The notes under the pieces: model-generated | Database searches by the model: none | What the model was told of the DNA's origin: nothing | What the model saw: only the letters and a program-made list of their open reading frames with translations | Made by a program: the position numbers and the translations under genes | Source: Gp1-AA122 sp036378535 | Lineage (GTDB): Bacteria > Acidobacteriota > Terriglobia > Terriglobales > Acidobacteriaceae | Length of the DNA: 64,000 nucleotides | Direction: 5' to 3' | Assembly (NCBI GenBank): GCA_036378535.1 | Contig: DASUWH010000045.1 | Span: forward strand, 124,001 to 188,000 | In this document: piece after piece, positions 52,362 through 62,098 of the stretch | Layout of the letters: every line of letters begins with the position of its first letter | Numbering within the stretch: the first letter of the stretch is position 1

Positions 52362-53198
52362 ATGAAAGAACACTTCATAACAGAATGGCTTCGGCGTGGA
52401 ACTGCATTCCTGTTGTGCTTTCTGCTCTCGCCTATGTGTCCAGCCGCGTACAGCAGCGACACCGTTGACCGCGAGCCTGCCGGCAGAGTTACCGGAGTAA
52501 GCGCCTCTGCTTCGGCGGATGGAGTCAGCACGGCGGTGAAAGACTTGGTCCGCACTAACGAATTATTGAGCACAAATAAGTCCGGCCGGTTGCGCGTGCG
52601 CCTCGACGATGGATCCATTCTCAGCATGGGCTCGCAGAGCCAGGTCCGGGTGGCCAAGCACGACGCCTCCACCGGCGAAACCTTGATCAACCTGACCAGC
52701 GGCCGGCTGCGTAGCCGGGTGGTAAAGGTACGCAAATCCGGCACCCGCTTTCAGGTAGTAACACCGCAAGCCCGCATCAGTGTGGTGGGCACCGATTTCT
52801 TCCTCGATGCCACCCCGGAGAGAACTCAACTGGTCGTGTATTCGGGAATCGTTGTAGTGGGCGCATTGGTAGGAGGTTCCCCGGTTGACGTCGCCGCCGG
52901 ACAAACCACCACCATCGATCGCCACGGCATCAGCCGTCTGGGCTTGACCGCCGAGGACTACGAGCAGGAAACGATTGCCGAAACCGCCCTCCCGGACGAG
53001 GTCGTTTCCCGAGTTGCTGAAGGCCAGCCAGCCGAGAGCGAGAAGAGGCCCTCGCACCTCAAACGAAATCTCCTGATCGGAGCCGCGGTGGCCGGAGGCG
53101 CTCTGGCAGCCGGCCTGGCTGCTCGCGGCGGCAGCAGCTCATCTCAAAGCTCATCGTCCTCATCACAATCGACGATCCCCTCAATTCCACCGCACTGA
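52362..53198 (+). CDS. Secreted FecR-domain protein
   Basis: The 278-residue protein has a signal peptide (FLLCFLLSPMCPAAYS), then a FecR domain (about 70-165: LRVRLDDGSILSMGSQSQVRV, TPQARISVVGTDFFLDA). A linker and a hydrophobic segment (about 230-250, LIGAAVAGGALAAGLAARGG) precede a Ser-rich tail. FecR in other systems is a membrane sensor paired with an ECF sigma; here the protein has a secreted start and no FecI gene next door. It probably forms a two-gene unit with the PKD protein. Confidence 0.86.
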   Translation: MKEHFITEWLRRGTAFLLCFLLSPMCPAAYSSDTVDREPAGRVTGVSASASADGVSTAVKDLVRTNELLSTNKSGRLRVRLDDGSILSMGSQSQVRVAKHDASTGETLINLTSGRLRSRVVKVRKSGTRFQVVTPQARISVVGTDFFLDATPERTQLVVYSGIVVVGALVGGSPVDVAAGQTTTIDRHGISRLGLTAEDYEQETIAETALPDEVVSRVAEGQPAESEKRPSHLKRNLLIGAAVAGGALAAGLAARGGSSSSQSSSSSSQSTIPSIPPH

Positions 53199-53204
53199 AC
53201 GGGA

Positions 53205-53373
53205 GCAGTCAGCCGTCAGCACTCAGCACTCAGCATTCCTGCACTCCGCAATGTCATCCCGAGGGAGGGCGAAGCCCGAGTCGAGGGACCTTGCGTTTCG
53301 GTGTTTAAAATAAAGAGTATCCACATGCTGAGTGCTGAGTGCTGCCTGCTGATTGCTGACTGCTGAGTGCTCC
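53205..53373. repeat. Composite: heptamers, TGTCATCCCGA element, inverted heptamers
   Basis: GCACTCA-type units (53205-53239), then an element from ATGTCATCCCGAGGGAGG to GAGGGACCTTGCGTTT (about 53250-53299) with the GGGC-GAA-GCCC hairpin, then seven inverted units such as GTGCTGA and CTGCTGA (53325-53373). The outer arrays could pair. Confidence 0.9.
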
Positions 53374-53419
53374 ATTTAGAATCCCTAGTCCCAGAATTCC
53401 CGGAACAAGGAGTCATCCC

Positions 53420-54775
53420 GTGATTCCCCGCTACACGCGCGCCGACATGGGCCGCATCTGGAGCGACGAAAACCGCTTTCGCACTTGGCTCGCTGTCGAA
53501 GTCGCTGCCACCGAAACCCTCGCCGAAGCCGGCCTGGTACCTAAATCGGCCGCTCGCGCCATCCGCGAGCGCGCCGATTTCAATCTCCAGCGCATTCACG
53601 AAATCGAGGCCGAAGTCCGCCACGATGTGATCGCCTTCACCACCGCCGTCGCTGAGATTGTTGGCCCCGAGGCGCGTTGGTTCCACTTTGGCTTGACTTC
53701 GAACGATGTCGTCGATACCGCTCAGGGTCTCCTCGTCCTGCAGGCATCGGAAATCATTGCCGCCGACCTGCGCAAGCTATCCGATGCTTTGCAGCGCCGC
53801 GCCTGGGAATTCAAGGACACGCCCATGATCGGCCGCACCCACGGCATTCACGCCGAACCGATCACCTTCGGGTTCAAGCTGGCCAACTGGTATTCCGAGG
53901 TGCAACGCGACATTGCGCGCTTCGACCGTGCTGCTCATGACATGCGAGTGGGAAAGTTCTCGGGCGCGGTCGGCACCTTCGCCCATCTGAGCCCCGAACT
54001 GGAAGAAAAAATCTGTGCCCGGCTGGGACTCCGAGCTGCCGACATCTCTTCGCAAGTTATTCAACGTGACCGCCATGCTGCCTATCTGTCTACCTTGGCC
54101 GTGATCGCATCCACCTTGGACAAGATCGCCACCGAGATTCGCCATCTGCAAAGAACCGAGGTCCGTGAAGCCGAAGAGTACTTCAGCGAGAAGCAGAAGG
54201 GCTCCTCGGCCATGCCCCACAAGCGCAATCCCGTGACTTGTGAGCAGATCAGCGGCCTGGCTCGGGTAGTCCGCTCCAATGCCCAGGCCGCCTTCGAGAA
54301 TGTCCCCCTCTGGCATGAGCGCGACATCTCCCACTCCTCGGTGGAGCGCATCATTCTTCCCGATTCAACCACCCTGGTCGACTACATGCTCAACAAGACG
54401 ACCAACCTGATCGAAACAATGTTCATCTACCCGGAGCGCATGCTGGCGAACCTGGAAAGCACAGGGGGCCTGGTTTTCAGCGGACAGCTCCTGCTCGACC
54501 TGGTGGAGCACGGCGTCTCCCGCGAAGACGCCTACCGCATGGTGCAAGGTCATGCCATGCATGCCTGGAAGGAAGGGCTGAACTTCCGCACCCTGGTCAT
54601 GAACGATGCCGAAATCACCCGGCGCGTGCCGCGCAAGCAGATCGAAATGGCCTTCGACCTGAAACGCCAGTTGCGCAATATCGACAAGATCTTTGCCCGG
54701 GTTTTTCGCGATAATGGCCGAAAGTCCGTCCAGCCCAAGAAAAGCTCTGCCCAAAAACGGAGGAACGAACGCTAG
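53420..54775 (+). CDS. purB: Adenylosuccinate lyase
   Basis: A homotetrameric enzyme of the fumarase/aspartase superfamily, used twice in purine synthesis (SAICAR to AICAR, adenylosuccinate to AMP). The 451 residues contain the signature GSSAMPHKRNP, the region TSNDVVDTAQG and the catalytic-His region GRTHGIHAEP. Length is normal. The start is GTG with AAGGAG 7 nt upstream. The last 20 residues are basic (KKSSAQKRRNER). A HEAT-repeat gene follows after 28 bp. Confidence 0.96.
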   Translation: MIPRYTRADMGRIWSDENRFRTWLAVEVAATETLAEAGLVPKSAARAIRERADFNLQRIHEIEAEVRHDVIAFTTAVAEIVGPEARWFHFGLTSNDVVDTAQGLLVLQASEIIAADLRKLSDALQRRAWEFKDTPMIGRTHGIHAEPITFGFKLANWYSEVQRDIARFDRAAHDMRVGKFSGAVGTFAHLSPELEEKICARLGLRAADISSQVIQRDRHAAYLSTLAVIASTLDKIATEIRHLQRTEVREAEEYFSEKQKGSSAMPHKRNPVTCEQISGLARVVRSNAQAAFENVPLWHERDISHSSVERIILPDSTTLVDYMLNKTTNLIETMFIYPERMLANLESTGGLVFSGQLLLDLVEHGVSREDAYRMVQGHAMHAWKEGLNFRTLVMNDAEITRRVPRKQIEMAFDLKRQLRNIDKIFARVFRDNGRKSVQPKKSSAQKRRNER

Positions 54776-54803
54776 TCCGTCGCGGCGAGCCGAGGGATGT
54801 CAA

Positions 54804-55784
54804 ATGTCTGCTGCCGCTTGGTTCCGAATTTGCTCAGTCCTCCTGATCTCAGGTGCGGTTGCGCTCGGCCAGTCACAATCAAATCCCACCGAGCCATCCA
54901 AATCTTCCTCCGACACGCAATCTGAGCCTGCCTCCGGATCACCCACCAAGAGCGATGAACAGCAGGCACCCAAATCGGCCCCGGAACCGGTGACGATCCC
55001 CAATCCGTCGCTCCCACCCGTTCAGGGGGCATGGCAACTGTTGGAAGCCGGAGTGAACTCCGACAAAGCCGGTGAACGCGCCGTCGCCGTACACGCCATC
55101 GGCCTCATTCGGAATAACTCCCATGCAAGATATCTGGCGGAGAGAGGCCTCGACGATGAAAAGCCGGAAGTAAGGGCCGCGGCCGCAGAGGCCCTGGGCA
55201 GGATCGGCATGAAAAGGAGCATCCCCAAGCTGAAGCAGATGCTCGACGACAAAGATAACAAGGTCGTGCTTTCGGCGGCGCAGGCCCTGATCGAACTGAA
55301 GAATGAAGATGGGTATCAGGTCTACTACGAGATTCTAACCGGCGAACGTAAGAGCGGCGGAGGCCTGATCGCCAGCCAGGAGGCTATGCTGAAAGATCCA
55401 AAGCGCCTGCTGGATCTTGGCTTTCATGAGGGGCTGGGTTTCGTTCCATTCGGCGGCATCAGCTGGGAAGCCTACAAGACAATTACCAAGGACGACACTT
55501 CGCCCCTGCGCGCCGCCGCCGCGAAGAAACTAGCCCAGGATCCCGACCCCAGCACCACCAAGGCGCTTACCAAAGCTGCCGGCGACAAGAACTGGCTCAT
55601 ACGCGCTGCCGCACTGGAAGCCCTCGCGCTGCGTGGAGATCCTTCCGCGGCCAAGACCGCCGCATTGTACCTGTACGACGACAAGGATGAGGTCAGGTAC
55701 ACTGCGGCCGGCGCCGTGATCCGGTTGATGGGGTCGAATCCGAAGACTCCGGCAAAAGCGCATGACGATGAACAAAAAGACTAG
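54804..55784 (+). CDS. Secreted HEAT-repeat protein
   Basis: The 326-residue protein has a signal peptide (WFRICSVLLISGAVALGQS), a Ser/Pro/Gln-rich linker of about 65 residues, and then HEAT/PBS-lyase-like helical repeats (about 100-205 and 245-315: RAVAVHAIGLI, EVRAAAAEALGRIG, NKVVLSAAQALIEL, LIRAAALEALALRG, EVRYTAAGAVIRLMG). The gap between blocks (GGGLIASQEAML) is irregular. Likely a periplasmic or surface protein-binding scaffold. GAGGGA precedes ATG 54804. Confidence 0.85.
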   Translation: MSAAAWFRICSVLLISGAVALGQSQSNPTEPSKSSSDTQSEPASGSPTKSDEQQAPKSAPEPVTIPNPSLPPVQGAWQLLEAGVNSDKAGERAVAVHAIGLIRNNSHARYLAERGLDDEKPEVRAAAAEALGRIGMKRSIPKLKQMLDDKDNKVVLSAAQALIELKNEDGYQVYYEILTGERKSGGGLIASQEAMLKDPKRLLDLGFHEGLGFVPFGGISWEAYKTITKDDTSPLRAAAAKKLAQDPDPSTTKALTKAAGDKNWLIRAAALEALALRGDPSAAKTAALYLYDDKDEVRYTAAGAVIRLMGSNPKTPAKAHDDEQKD

Positions 55785-55823
55785 CTGGCATTGACCGTAT
55801 CGGTGTATCCTCTGCGCGGGTGC

Positions 55824-55840
55824 CAGCTGTTCAACAGCTG
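55824..55840. promoter_or_regulatory. 17-bp perfect palindrome upstream of the secreted DUF4412-like gene
   Basis: CAGCTGTT-C-AACAGCTG, centred about 82 bp before the GTG start at 55914 and 48 bp after the previous stop. It could be an operator or a small hairpin. No T-run follows, so a terminator is unlikely. Confidence 0.4.
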
Positions 55841-55913
55841 ATCACCTTTTCGCGCTTCTTCCCATTCAATTTGCCCGATCCAAGCGGCGCTGCCGGAGGA
55901 AAGGAGAATTATT

Positions 55914-56552
55914 GTGCTGCGAACCACTCTGAGGGTGTCTTGCGCGCTGGCATTCCTGTTCGTAACCGCTGGCGCCCTGGCGCAGGAGTTTTCCGCCGAT
56001 GTAGTTGATCTGAAGGGGAGCAACTTGAACCTCAACAAGATCTATGTGGGCAAAGACAAGGTACGGGTTAACGCCAATGAATCGGGAAATGCCATGGGAC
56101 CGGGAGCCATCATCATCGATGAGGCGCAGAAAAAACACATAGGCCTCATTTCGCAGCAGCACATGTACATGGAAATCCCTATGACGATGTATCCCAGGGC
56201 TCTGCGATTGTTCCACGTGTCGGACGTGAACGATGCCTGCCCACAATGGAAAGCAGCGATCGAGGAAATGAAGGGAAGCAAATACGGCACCTGTACCAAG
56301 CTGGGCAGCGATAGCCTGAACGGGCGCAGCACCGTCAAGTATCAAGGCACGTCGACCGACGGCAAGACCAGTTATATCTGGGTCGACACCAACCTGCATT
56401 GCGTGGTGAAAACGGAAGACGCCAACAGCAGCATGGAACTGCGCAATATCAAGGAAGGCCCGCAGCCGGCCAGCCTGTTCGAAATTCCCTCCGACTACAC
56501 TAAGTTCGACATGGGTTCCATGATGCAGCGCGGTCAGTACGGAAAGCCATGA
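55914..56552 (+). CDS. Secreted DUF4412-like protein
   Basis: The 212-residue protein has a signal peptide (LRVSCALAFLFVTAGALAQ). Its mature part is beta-rich, with repeated V/I strands (IYVGKDKVRVNANESGN, SYIWVDTNLHCVVKTEDAN) and a final segment FEIPSDYTKFDMGSMM typical of DUF4412/outer-membrane lipoprotein-like carrier folds. The start is GTG with AAGGAG upstream. The stop overlaps the start of the next gene (ATGA), so the two are translationally coupled. Confidence 0.8.
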   Translation: MLRTTLRVSCALAFLFVTAGALAQEFSADVVDLKGSNLNLNKIYVGKDKVRVNANESGNAMGPGAIIIDEAQKKHIGLISQQHMYMEIPMTMYPRALRLFHVSDVNDACPQWKAAIEEMKGSKYGTCTKLGSDSLNGRSTVKYQGTSTDGKTSYIWVDTNLHCVVKTEDANSSMELRNIKEGPQPASLFEIPSDYTKFDMGSMMQRGQYGKP

Positions 56553-57034
56553 TTCATTTCGAGTCGGTTCGCGCGGAGTTCCCTTCCGACACGAACATCA
56601 TTATTGGCCAGTCGCACTTCATCAAGACGGTCGAGGACTTGTACGAGGCGGTAGTCGGAACCGTGCCCCAGGCCAAGTTCGGCGTTGCCTTCAACGAAGC
56701 CTCAGGACCGTGCCTGACTCGTTTCGACGGCAACGATGATGAGCTGAAAAACATCGCCGTGCGCAACGCTCAGGCGATCGCGGCCGGGCACACCTTCGTG
56801 CTCGTCATTCGCAACGCCTATCCCATCAATTTATTGAAAGCCATTCGCAATGTGGACGAAGTCTGCTCCATTTTCTGTGCCACCGCGAATCCCGTAGAGA
56901 TAATTGTGGCCCGAACCGAGCAAGGCCGCGGCATCATGGGCGTGGTGGACGGCAGTTCTCCGAAAGGGGTGGAAGGCGATTCCGATATCGTGGCGCGTAA
57001 AGAAATGCTGCGGAAATTCGGCTACAAACGCTAG
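56549..57034 (+). CDS. Adenosine-specific kinase (PF04008-type)
   Basis: The 161-residue protein matches the small alpha/beta family first named adenosine-specific kinase: FGVAFNEASGPCLTR, AGHTFVLVIRNAYPINLLKAI, and ATANPVEIIVARTEQGRGIMGVVDG. It is cytoplasmic, with no P-loop. The archaeal founder is proposed to bind adenosine, but evidence for kinase activity is thin. Start ATG is within ATGA of the previous gene's stop. Confidence 0.87.
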   Translation: MIHFESVRAEFPSDTNIIIGQSHFIKTVEDLYEAVVGTVPQAKFGVAFNEASGPCLTRFDGNDDELKNIAVRNAQAIAAGHTFVLVIRNAYPINLLKAIRNVDEVCSIFCATANPVEIIVARTEQGRGIMGVVDGSSPKGVEGDSDIVARKEMLRKFGYKR

Positions 57035-57046
57035 AACGCCACGTAG

Positions 57047-57068
57047 GGACGGCCGCTCCCGGCCGTCC
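57047..57068. terminator. Perfect 9-bp hairpin between convergent genes
   Basis: GGACGGCCG-CTCC-CGGCCGTCC lies between the adenosine-kinase-like gene and the end of the atp operon. There is no U tract, but position and stability suggest transcription termination or 3'-end protection. Confidence 0.5.
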
Positions 57069-57113
57069 AGCCAAGCAACGCTCGGCTCAATGGCTGCTCG
57101 ACAAAGTAGAAGG

Positions 57114-57536
57114 TTAAGGATGGGGATTGGCCTGGGTCTTGCCTGCGACGTCCAGGCGGGTACCGGCTCGCTCCAGCGCAACTTGCGCCCGGTCGAAATC
57201 GATCTCGGGATTGCCGCTCTTGAGCCGTTCTTCGGCGCGCCGCTTGGCATCCTCCGCACGCTTCACATCGATCTCTTCCCCGCGCTCGGCGGTTTCCGCA
57301 AGAATGGTGACTTTGTCCGGCAGAACTTCGGCGAATCCCCAGGCCACCGCCAGCCGGTGCGTGTACCCGTGCACGCGATAGCTGATCTCACCGACACCAA
57401 GTTCGCTGATCAGCGGCGCATGTCCCGGCAGGATGCCTAGATACCCATTCTTTCCCGGAATCTGCATCTCCTCCGCCACGTCGCGTACGACGAGCTTCTC
57501 CGGAGTGACGATCTCGAATTGGAAAGTGTCCGCCAT
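57114..57536 (-). CDS. atpC: ATP synthase epsilon subunit
   Basis: The 140-residue F1 rotor subunit has the N-terminal beta-sandwich (FQFEIVTPEKLV, MQIPGKNGYLGILPGHAPLISELG) and a C-terminal helical hairpin (ERGEEIDVKRAEDAKRRAEERL). It is the last gene of the operon. The ATG has no clear SD; a heptamer array ends 4 nt upstream of it. Confidence 0.95.
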   Translation of the reverse strand: MADTFQFEIVTPEKLVVRDVAEEMQIPGKNGYLGILPGHAPLISELGVGEISYRVHGYTHRLAVAWGFAEVLPDKVTILAETAERGEEIDVKRAEDAKRRAEERLKSGNPEIDFDRAQVALERAGTRLDVAGKTQANPHP

Positions 57537-57539
57537 GTG

Positions 57540-57631
57540 TAGTCTTCAGTCGTCAGTCTTCAGTCGTCAGCCAACCCTGCTTGCGCCAGCTGTTTCTAGC
57601 TGACGACTGACGACTGATAGCTGACGACTAG
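57540..57631. repeat. Inverted CAGTCGT / CGACTGA heptamers between atpD and atpC
   Basis: CAGTCTT/CAGTCGT units (57540-57572) face TAGCTGA/CGACTGA units (57597-57631) over a 24-nt loop. The two arms can form a stem of about 30 bp in the operon mRNA. It fills almost the whole atpD-atpC gap. Confidence 0.9.
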
Positions 57632-57632
57632 C

Positions 57633-59081
57633 TCACGCTGCCGAAGCCGTCTTCAGCTTCTCCGCCGCTTCCAGCACCTCTTCGATAGTTCCCTTCATGT
57701 AAAAAGCTTGCTCAGGGATGTCGTCGTACTTGCCTTCAACAATGCCCTGGAATCCCTTCACGGTGTCCGCAATCTTCACGTAGCGCCCGGGCGTTCCCGT
57801 GAACTGCTCGGCCACGTGGAACGGCTGCGACAGGAACCGCTGGATCTTGCGGGCTCGTGCGACCGTGAGCTTCTGGTCTTCGCTCAACTCGTCGATTCCC
57901 AAAATTGCGATGATGTCCTGCAAATCCTTGTAGGTCTGCAGCGTCTTCTTCACCGCCTGCGCGACATCGTAGTGCTCCTGCCCAACAATGCGCGGATCCA
58001 GAATGCGCGATGTCGACGCCAGCGGATCAACCGCCGGATAAATACCAATCTCGGTCAGCGCGCGCGAGAGCACGGTGGTCGCGTCCAGGTGCGCGAACGT
58101 AGTAGCCGGTGCCGGATCGGTCAGGTCATCGGCAGGAACATAAATCGCCTGCACCGAAGTGACCGAGCCCTTTTTGGTCGAAGTAATGCGCTCCTGCAAC
58201 TCGCCCATTTCCGTCGCCAGGTTGGGCTGGTATCCCACAGCACTGGGCATGCGGCCCAGCAGAGCGGAAACTTCCGAACCGGCCTGCGTGAAACGGAAAA
58301 TGTTGTCGATAAAGAGCAGCGTGTCGGCGCCCTCTTCGTCGCGGAAATATTCCGCGACCGTGAGTGCCGTCAGCGCAACCCGAAGCCGCGCCCCGGGAGG
58401 CTCAGTCATCTGTCCATAAATCAGCGCCGCTTTCGATTTCGCCGGATCGCCGGGCTTGATCACGCCCGACTCGCTCATTTCCAGCCACAAGTCGTTGCCT
58501 TCGCGCGTACGCTCGCCCACTCCGGCAAAGACGGAGAAGCCGCCGTGCTGTTTGGCCACGTTGTTGATCAGTTCCATGATCACAACCGTCTTGCCCACGC
58601 CGGCCCCGCCGAACAGTCCGATCTTGCCGCCTTTCAGGAATGGCTGGATCAGATCAATGACCTTGACGCCGGTTTCAAACATCTCCGCCGTGGTGGCCTG
58701 CTCGTCAAAAGCCGGCGCTGGACGGTGAATGGGCTTGACCTCGGTGTGCACGATCGTTCCCAGCTTATCAACAGGCTCGCCGATAACGTTCATCACCCGT
58801 CCCAGCGTGCCCCGCCCTACGGGAACAGAAATAGGTCCGCCCAGGTCGATGGCTTTCATACCGCGCACCATGCCGTCGGTAGGCTCCATGGCCACGCAAC
58901 GTACGCGCCCTTCCCCCAGGTGCTGCTGCACTTCCAGAATTACGGCGATGGGCGTCGGTACCTTGAATCCATCACTGACGACTTTCAACGCCTGGTAGAT
59001 AGGCGGCATCTTGGATTCGACAAACTGCACGTCGACGGCCGGGCCGGCGATTTGAATAACGTGTCCGATATTTTCTGGCAT
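57633..59081 (-). CDS. atpD: ATP synthase beta subunit
   Basis: The catalytic F1 subunit, 482 residues. Walker A is GGAGVGKT (158-165), catalytic loop GERTREGNDL, Walker B LLFIDNIFRF, and the DELSEDQ-type motif near residue 390. TGAGGT precedes the ATG by about 5 nt. It hydrolyses or makes ATP at the alpha/beta interface. Confidence 0.98.
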   Translation of the reverse strand: MPENIGHVIQIAGPAVDVQFVESKMPPIYQALKVVSDGFKVPTPIAVILEVQQHLGEGRVRCVAMEPTDGMVRGMKAIDLGGPISVPVGRGTLGRVMNVIGEPVDKLGTIVHTEVKPIHRPAPAFDEQATTAEMFETGVKVIDLIQPFLKGGKIGLFGGAGVGKTVVIMELINNVAKQHGGFSVFAGVGERTREGNDLWLEMSESGVIKPGDPAKSKAALIYGQMTEPPGARLRVALTALTVAEYFRDEEGADTLLFIDNIFRFTQAGSEVSALLGRMPSAVGYQPNLATEMGELQERITSTKKGSVTSVQAIYVPADDLTDPAPATTFAHLDATTVLSRALTEIGIYPAVDPLASTSRILDPRIVGQEHYDVAQAVKKTLQTYKDLQDIIAILGIDELSEDQKLTVARARKIQRFLSQPFHVAEQFTGTPGRYVKIADTVKGFQGIVEGKYDDIPEQAFYMKGTIEEVLEAAEKLKTASAA

Positions 59082-59093
59082 AAAACCTCAGGA

Positions 59094-59213
59094 CTTAGCT
59101 CTTAGCCTTTAACTCTTAGCGAAACCACACTCAGCAGTCAGCACTCAGCTGGTTCGTGTTCGCAGCACTGGCAGTGGCCTGTACGGCTGAATGTGAGTGC
59201 TGACTGCTGAATG
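59094..59213. repeat. Heptamers in the atpG-atpD gap
   Basis: CTTAGCT-type units (59094-59121), TCAGC-type units (59129-59149) and an inverted set near 59184-59213 (TGCTGAC, TGCTGAA). The last set reaches the atpG stop codon. Between them is a short unique part. Confidence 0.85.
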
Positions 59214-60272
<1,059 letters not shown>

Positions 60273-60274
60273 GA

Positions 60275-60421
60275 TTTAGCTATTAGCCTTTAGCTGTTGG
60301 CCCTTAGCTTTCAATTGCAGCACTGATACAGTTTCGATCACTGCATTGTCATCCCGGGCGAGGGCGCAAGCCCGAACCGAGAGCCTGCCCCGAGCGAAGC
60401 CGAGGGGGACCTTGCGTTTCA
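60275..60421. repeat. TTAGC heptamers and TGTCATCCCGG element between atpA and atpG
   Basis: TTTAGCT, ATTAGCC, TTTAGCT, GTTGGCC and CTTAGCT (60275-60309) are followed by an element from ATTGTCATCCCGGGCG (60345) to GAGGGGGACCTTGCGTTT (60419). It has a GGGC-GCAA-GCCC hairpin and the long inner segment (GAGAGCCTGCCCCGAGCG). Confidence 0.9.
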
Positions 60422-60424
60422 GCC

Positions 60425-61960
60425 CTACTTCGCCGCCGCTTCCTGCCGCGCTTCCACGAACTGTTCTTTGCACTCTTTGATCACGGCCGTCATCTGTTTC
60501 TTCAGATCGTCATCCAGAACTTTCTTTTCCATGATGGCGCGCAGCAATCCTGGATTCGTGGTATCCACAAATTTGGAAAGCTCGGATTCGAACGGGCGCA
60601 CCTGGTCGACCGGCAGATCGTCAAGAAATCCGCCTGTTCCGGCGAAGATAATCAAAATCTGTTTCGAGAATGGCAAGGGCGAGAACTGGCCCTGCTTCAG
60701 CAGCTCGACCAGCCGCTGGCCGCGGTTCAACTGCGCCTGCGTCGCTTTATCCAGATCGCTGCCGAACTGCGCGAAAGCCGCCAATTCGCGGTACTGTGCC
60801 AGTTCCAGCTTCAGGGTGCCGGCAACCTGGCGCATTGCCTTGATCTGCGCGGCGCCACCGACGCGGCTCACCGACAGACCCACGTTCACCGCGGGACGCA
60901 CGCCCTGATTGAACAGATCGGTTTCCAGGTAGATCTGCCCGTCGGTGATCGAAATGACGTTGGTCGGAATATAGGCCGAAACGTCTCCCGCCTGGGTTTC
61001 GATGATCGGCAGCGCCGTCAACGATCCGGCGCCCTTGTCATTGCTCAGCTTGGCGGCGCGCTCCAGCAGCCGCGAGTGGAGATAGAAGACATCTCCGGGA
61101 TAGGCCTCACGGCCCGGCGGCCTGCGCAGCAACAAAGAAATCTCACGATAAGACGCCGCATGCTTTGACAGGTCGTCATAGATGCAGAGCGCATGCCGCT
61201 TGCTGTCGCGGAAGTACTCGCCCATCGCGCACGCCGTATAAGGCGCGATGTACTGCATGGGCGCAGGTTCCGAGGCGGAAGCCGCCACCACGATGGTGTA
61301 CTCCATAGCGCCGTAGTCTTCGAGAATCTTGACCACTTGCGCAATGGATGAGCGCTTCTGCCCGATGGCGTTATAGATACAAATCAGATCATTGCCCTTG
61401 TTGTTGATGATCGTATCGAGCGCCACCGCGGTCTTGCCCGTCTGGCGGTCGCCGATGATGAGTTCGCGCTGGCCGCGGCCGATCGGGATCATGCTGTCGA
61501 TAGCCTTCAGGCCGGTAGCCATCGGCTCACGCACCGGCTGGCGATCAATAACGCCGGGAGCGATGCGCTCCAACGGGAGGTACTGCTCGGTCGCGATCGG
61601 ACCCTTGTCGTCAATCGGCTGCCCCAGGGCGTTGACCACTCGCCCAACCAGAGCATCGCCCACGGGCACGCTCATGATTCTGCCCGTGCGCTTGACCTCG
61701 TCGCCTTCCTTGATCTCGGTGTACTCGCCCAGCAGCACCACGCCGACCTGGTCTTCTTCCAGGTTCATGGCGATTCCCGCCACGCCATGCGGAAAGGACA
61801 GCAGTTCTCCCGCCATGACCTTGTCGAGCCCGTACACCCGGGCGATACCATCGCCCAGCGTGATAACCGTCCCCACTTCGTCGACCGCGATCTTGCTCTC
61901 GTAATTCTCGATCTGCTCGCGGATAAGTTTTGTGATTTCGTCAGCTTTGATCTGTGCCAT
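60425..61960 (-). CDS. atpA: ATP synthase alpha subunit
   Basis: The regulatory, nucleotide-binding F1 subunit, 511 residues. P-loop GDRQTGKT is at about 170-177, with conserved YAIVA-type region YTIVVAASASEPAP and ALCIYDDLSKHA. ATG 61960 is chosen; the longer frame to 61978 adds six residues encoded by a heptamer array. No good SD: the region upstream is heptamer repeat. Confidence 0.98.
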   Translation of the reverse strand: MAQIKADEITKLIREQIENYESKIAVDEVGTVITLGDGIARVYGLDKVMAGELLSFPHGVAGIAMNLEEDQVGVVLLGEYTEIKEGDEVKRTGRIMSVPVGDALVGRVVNALGQPIDDKGPIATEQYLPLERIAPGVIDRQPVREPMATGLKAIDSMIPIGRGQRELIIGDRQTGKTAVALDTIINNKGNDLICIYNAIGQKRSSIAQVVKILEDYGAMEYTIVVAASASEPAPMQYIAPYTACAMGEYFRDSKRHALCIYDDLSKHAASYREISLLLRRPPGREAYPGDVFYLHSRLLERAAKLSNDKGAGSLTALPIIETQAGDVSAYIPTNVISITDGQIYLETDLFNQGVRPAVNVGLSVSRVGGAAQIKAMRQVAGTLKLELAQYRELAAFAQFGSDLDKATQAQLNRGQRLVELLKQGQFSPLPFSKQILIIFAGTGGFLDDLPVDQVRPFESELSKFVDTTNPGLLRAIMEKKVLDDDLKKQMTAVIKECKEQFVEARQEAAAK

Positions 61961-61963
61961 AAG

Positions 61964-62098
61964 TTCAGCTTTCAGCACTCAGCAGTCAGCATTCAGCTCT
62001 TCCACTAAATTGTCATCCCGAGCGCAGTCGAGGGGGACCCGGGTGTTACTTCCGCATCTCAGATTCTGAGTGCTGACGGCTGAATGCTCCTGCTAATT
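61964..62098. repeat. Composite repeat in the atpH-atpA gap
   Basis: Five units of TTCAGCT/CTCAGCA type (61964-61998), then a short TGTCATCCCGAGCGCAGTCG element (about 62008-62047), then inverted units TTCTGAG, TGCTGAC, GGCTGAA, TGCTCCT (62064-62098). The right array covers the atpH stop codon. Outer arms can pair. Confidence 0.9.

Noticed and set aside
57708..59105. Plus-strand frame of 465 residues opposite atpD
   Set aside because: It is the antisense of a highly conserved gene in a GC-rich genome; it is rich in His/Arg with no domain, and begins inside the atpD leader.
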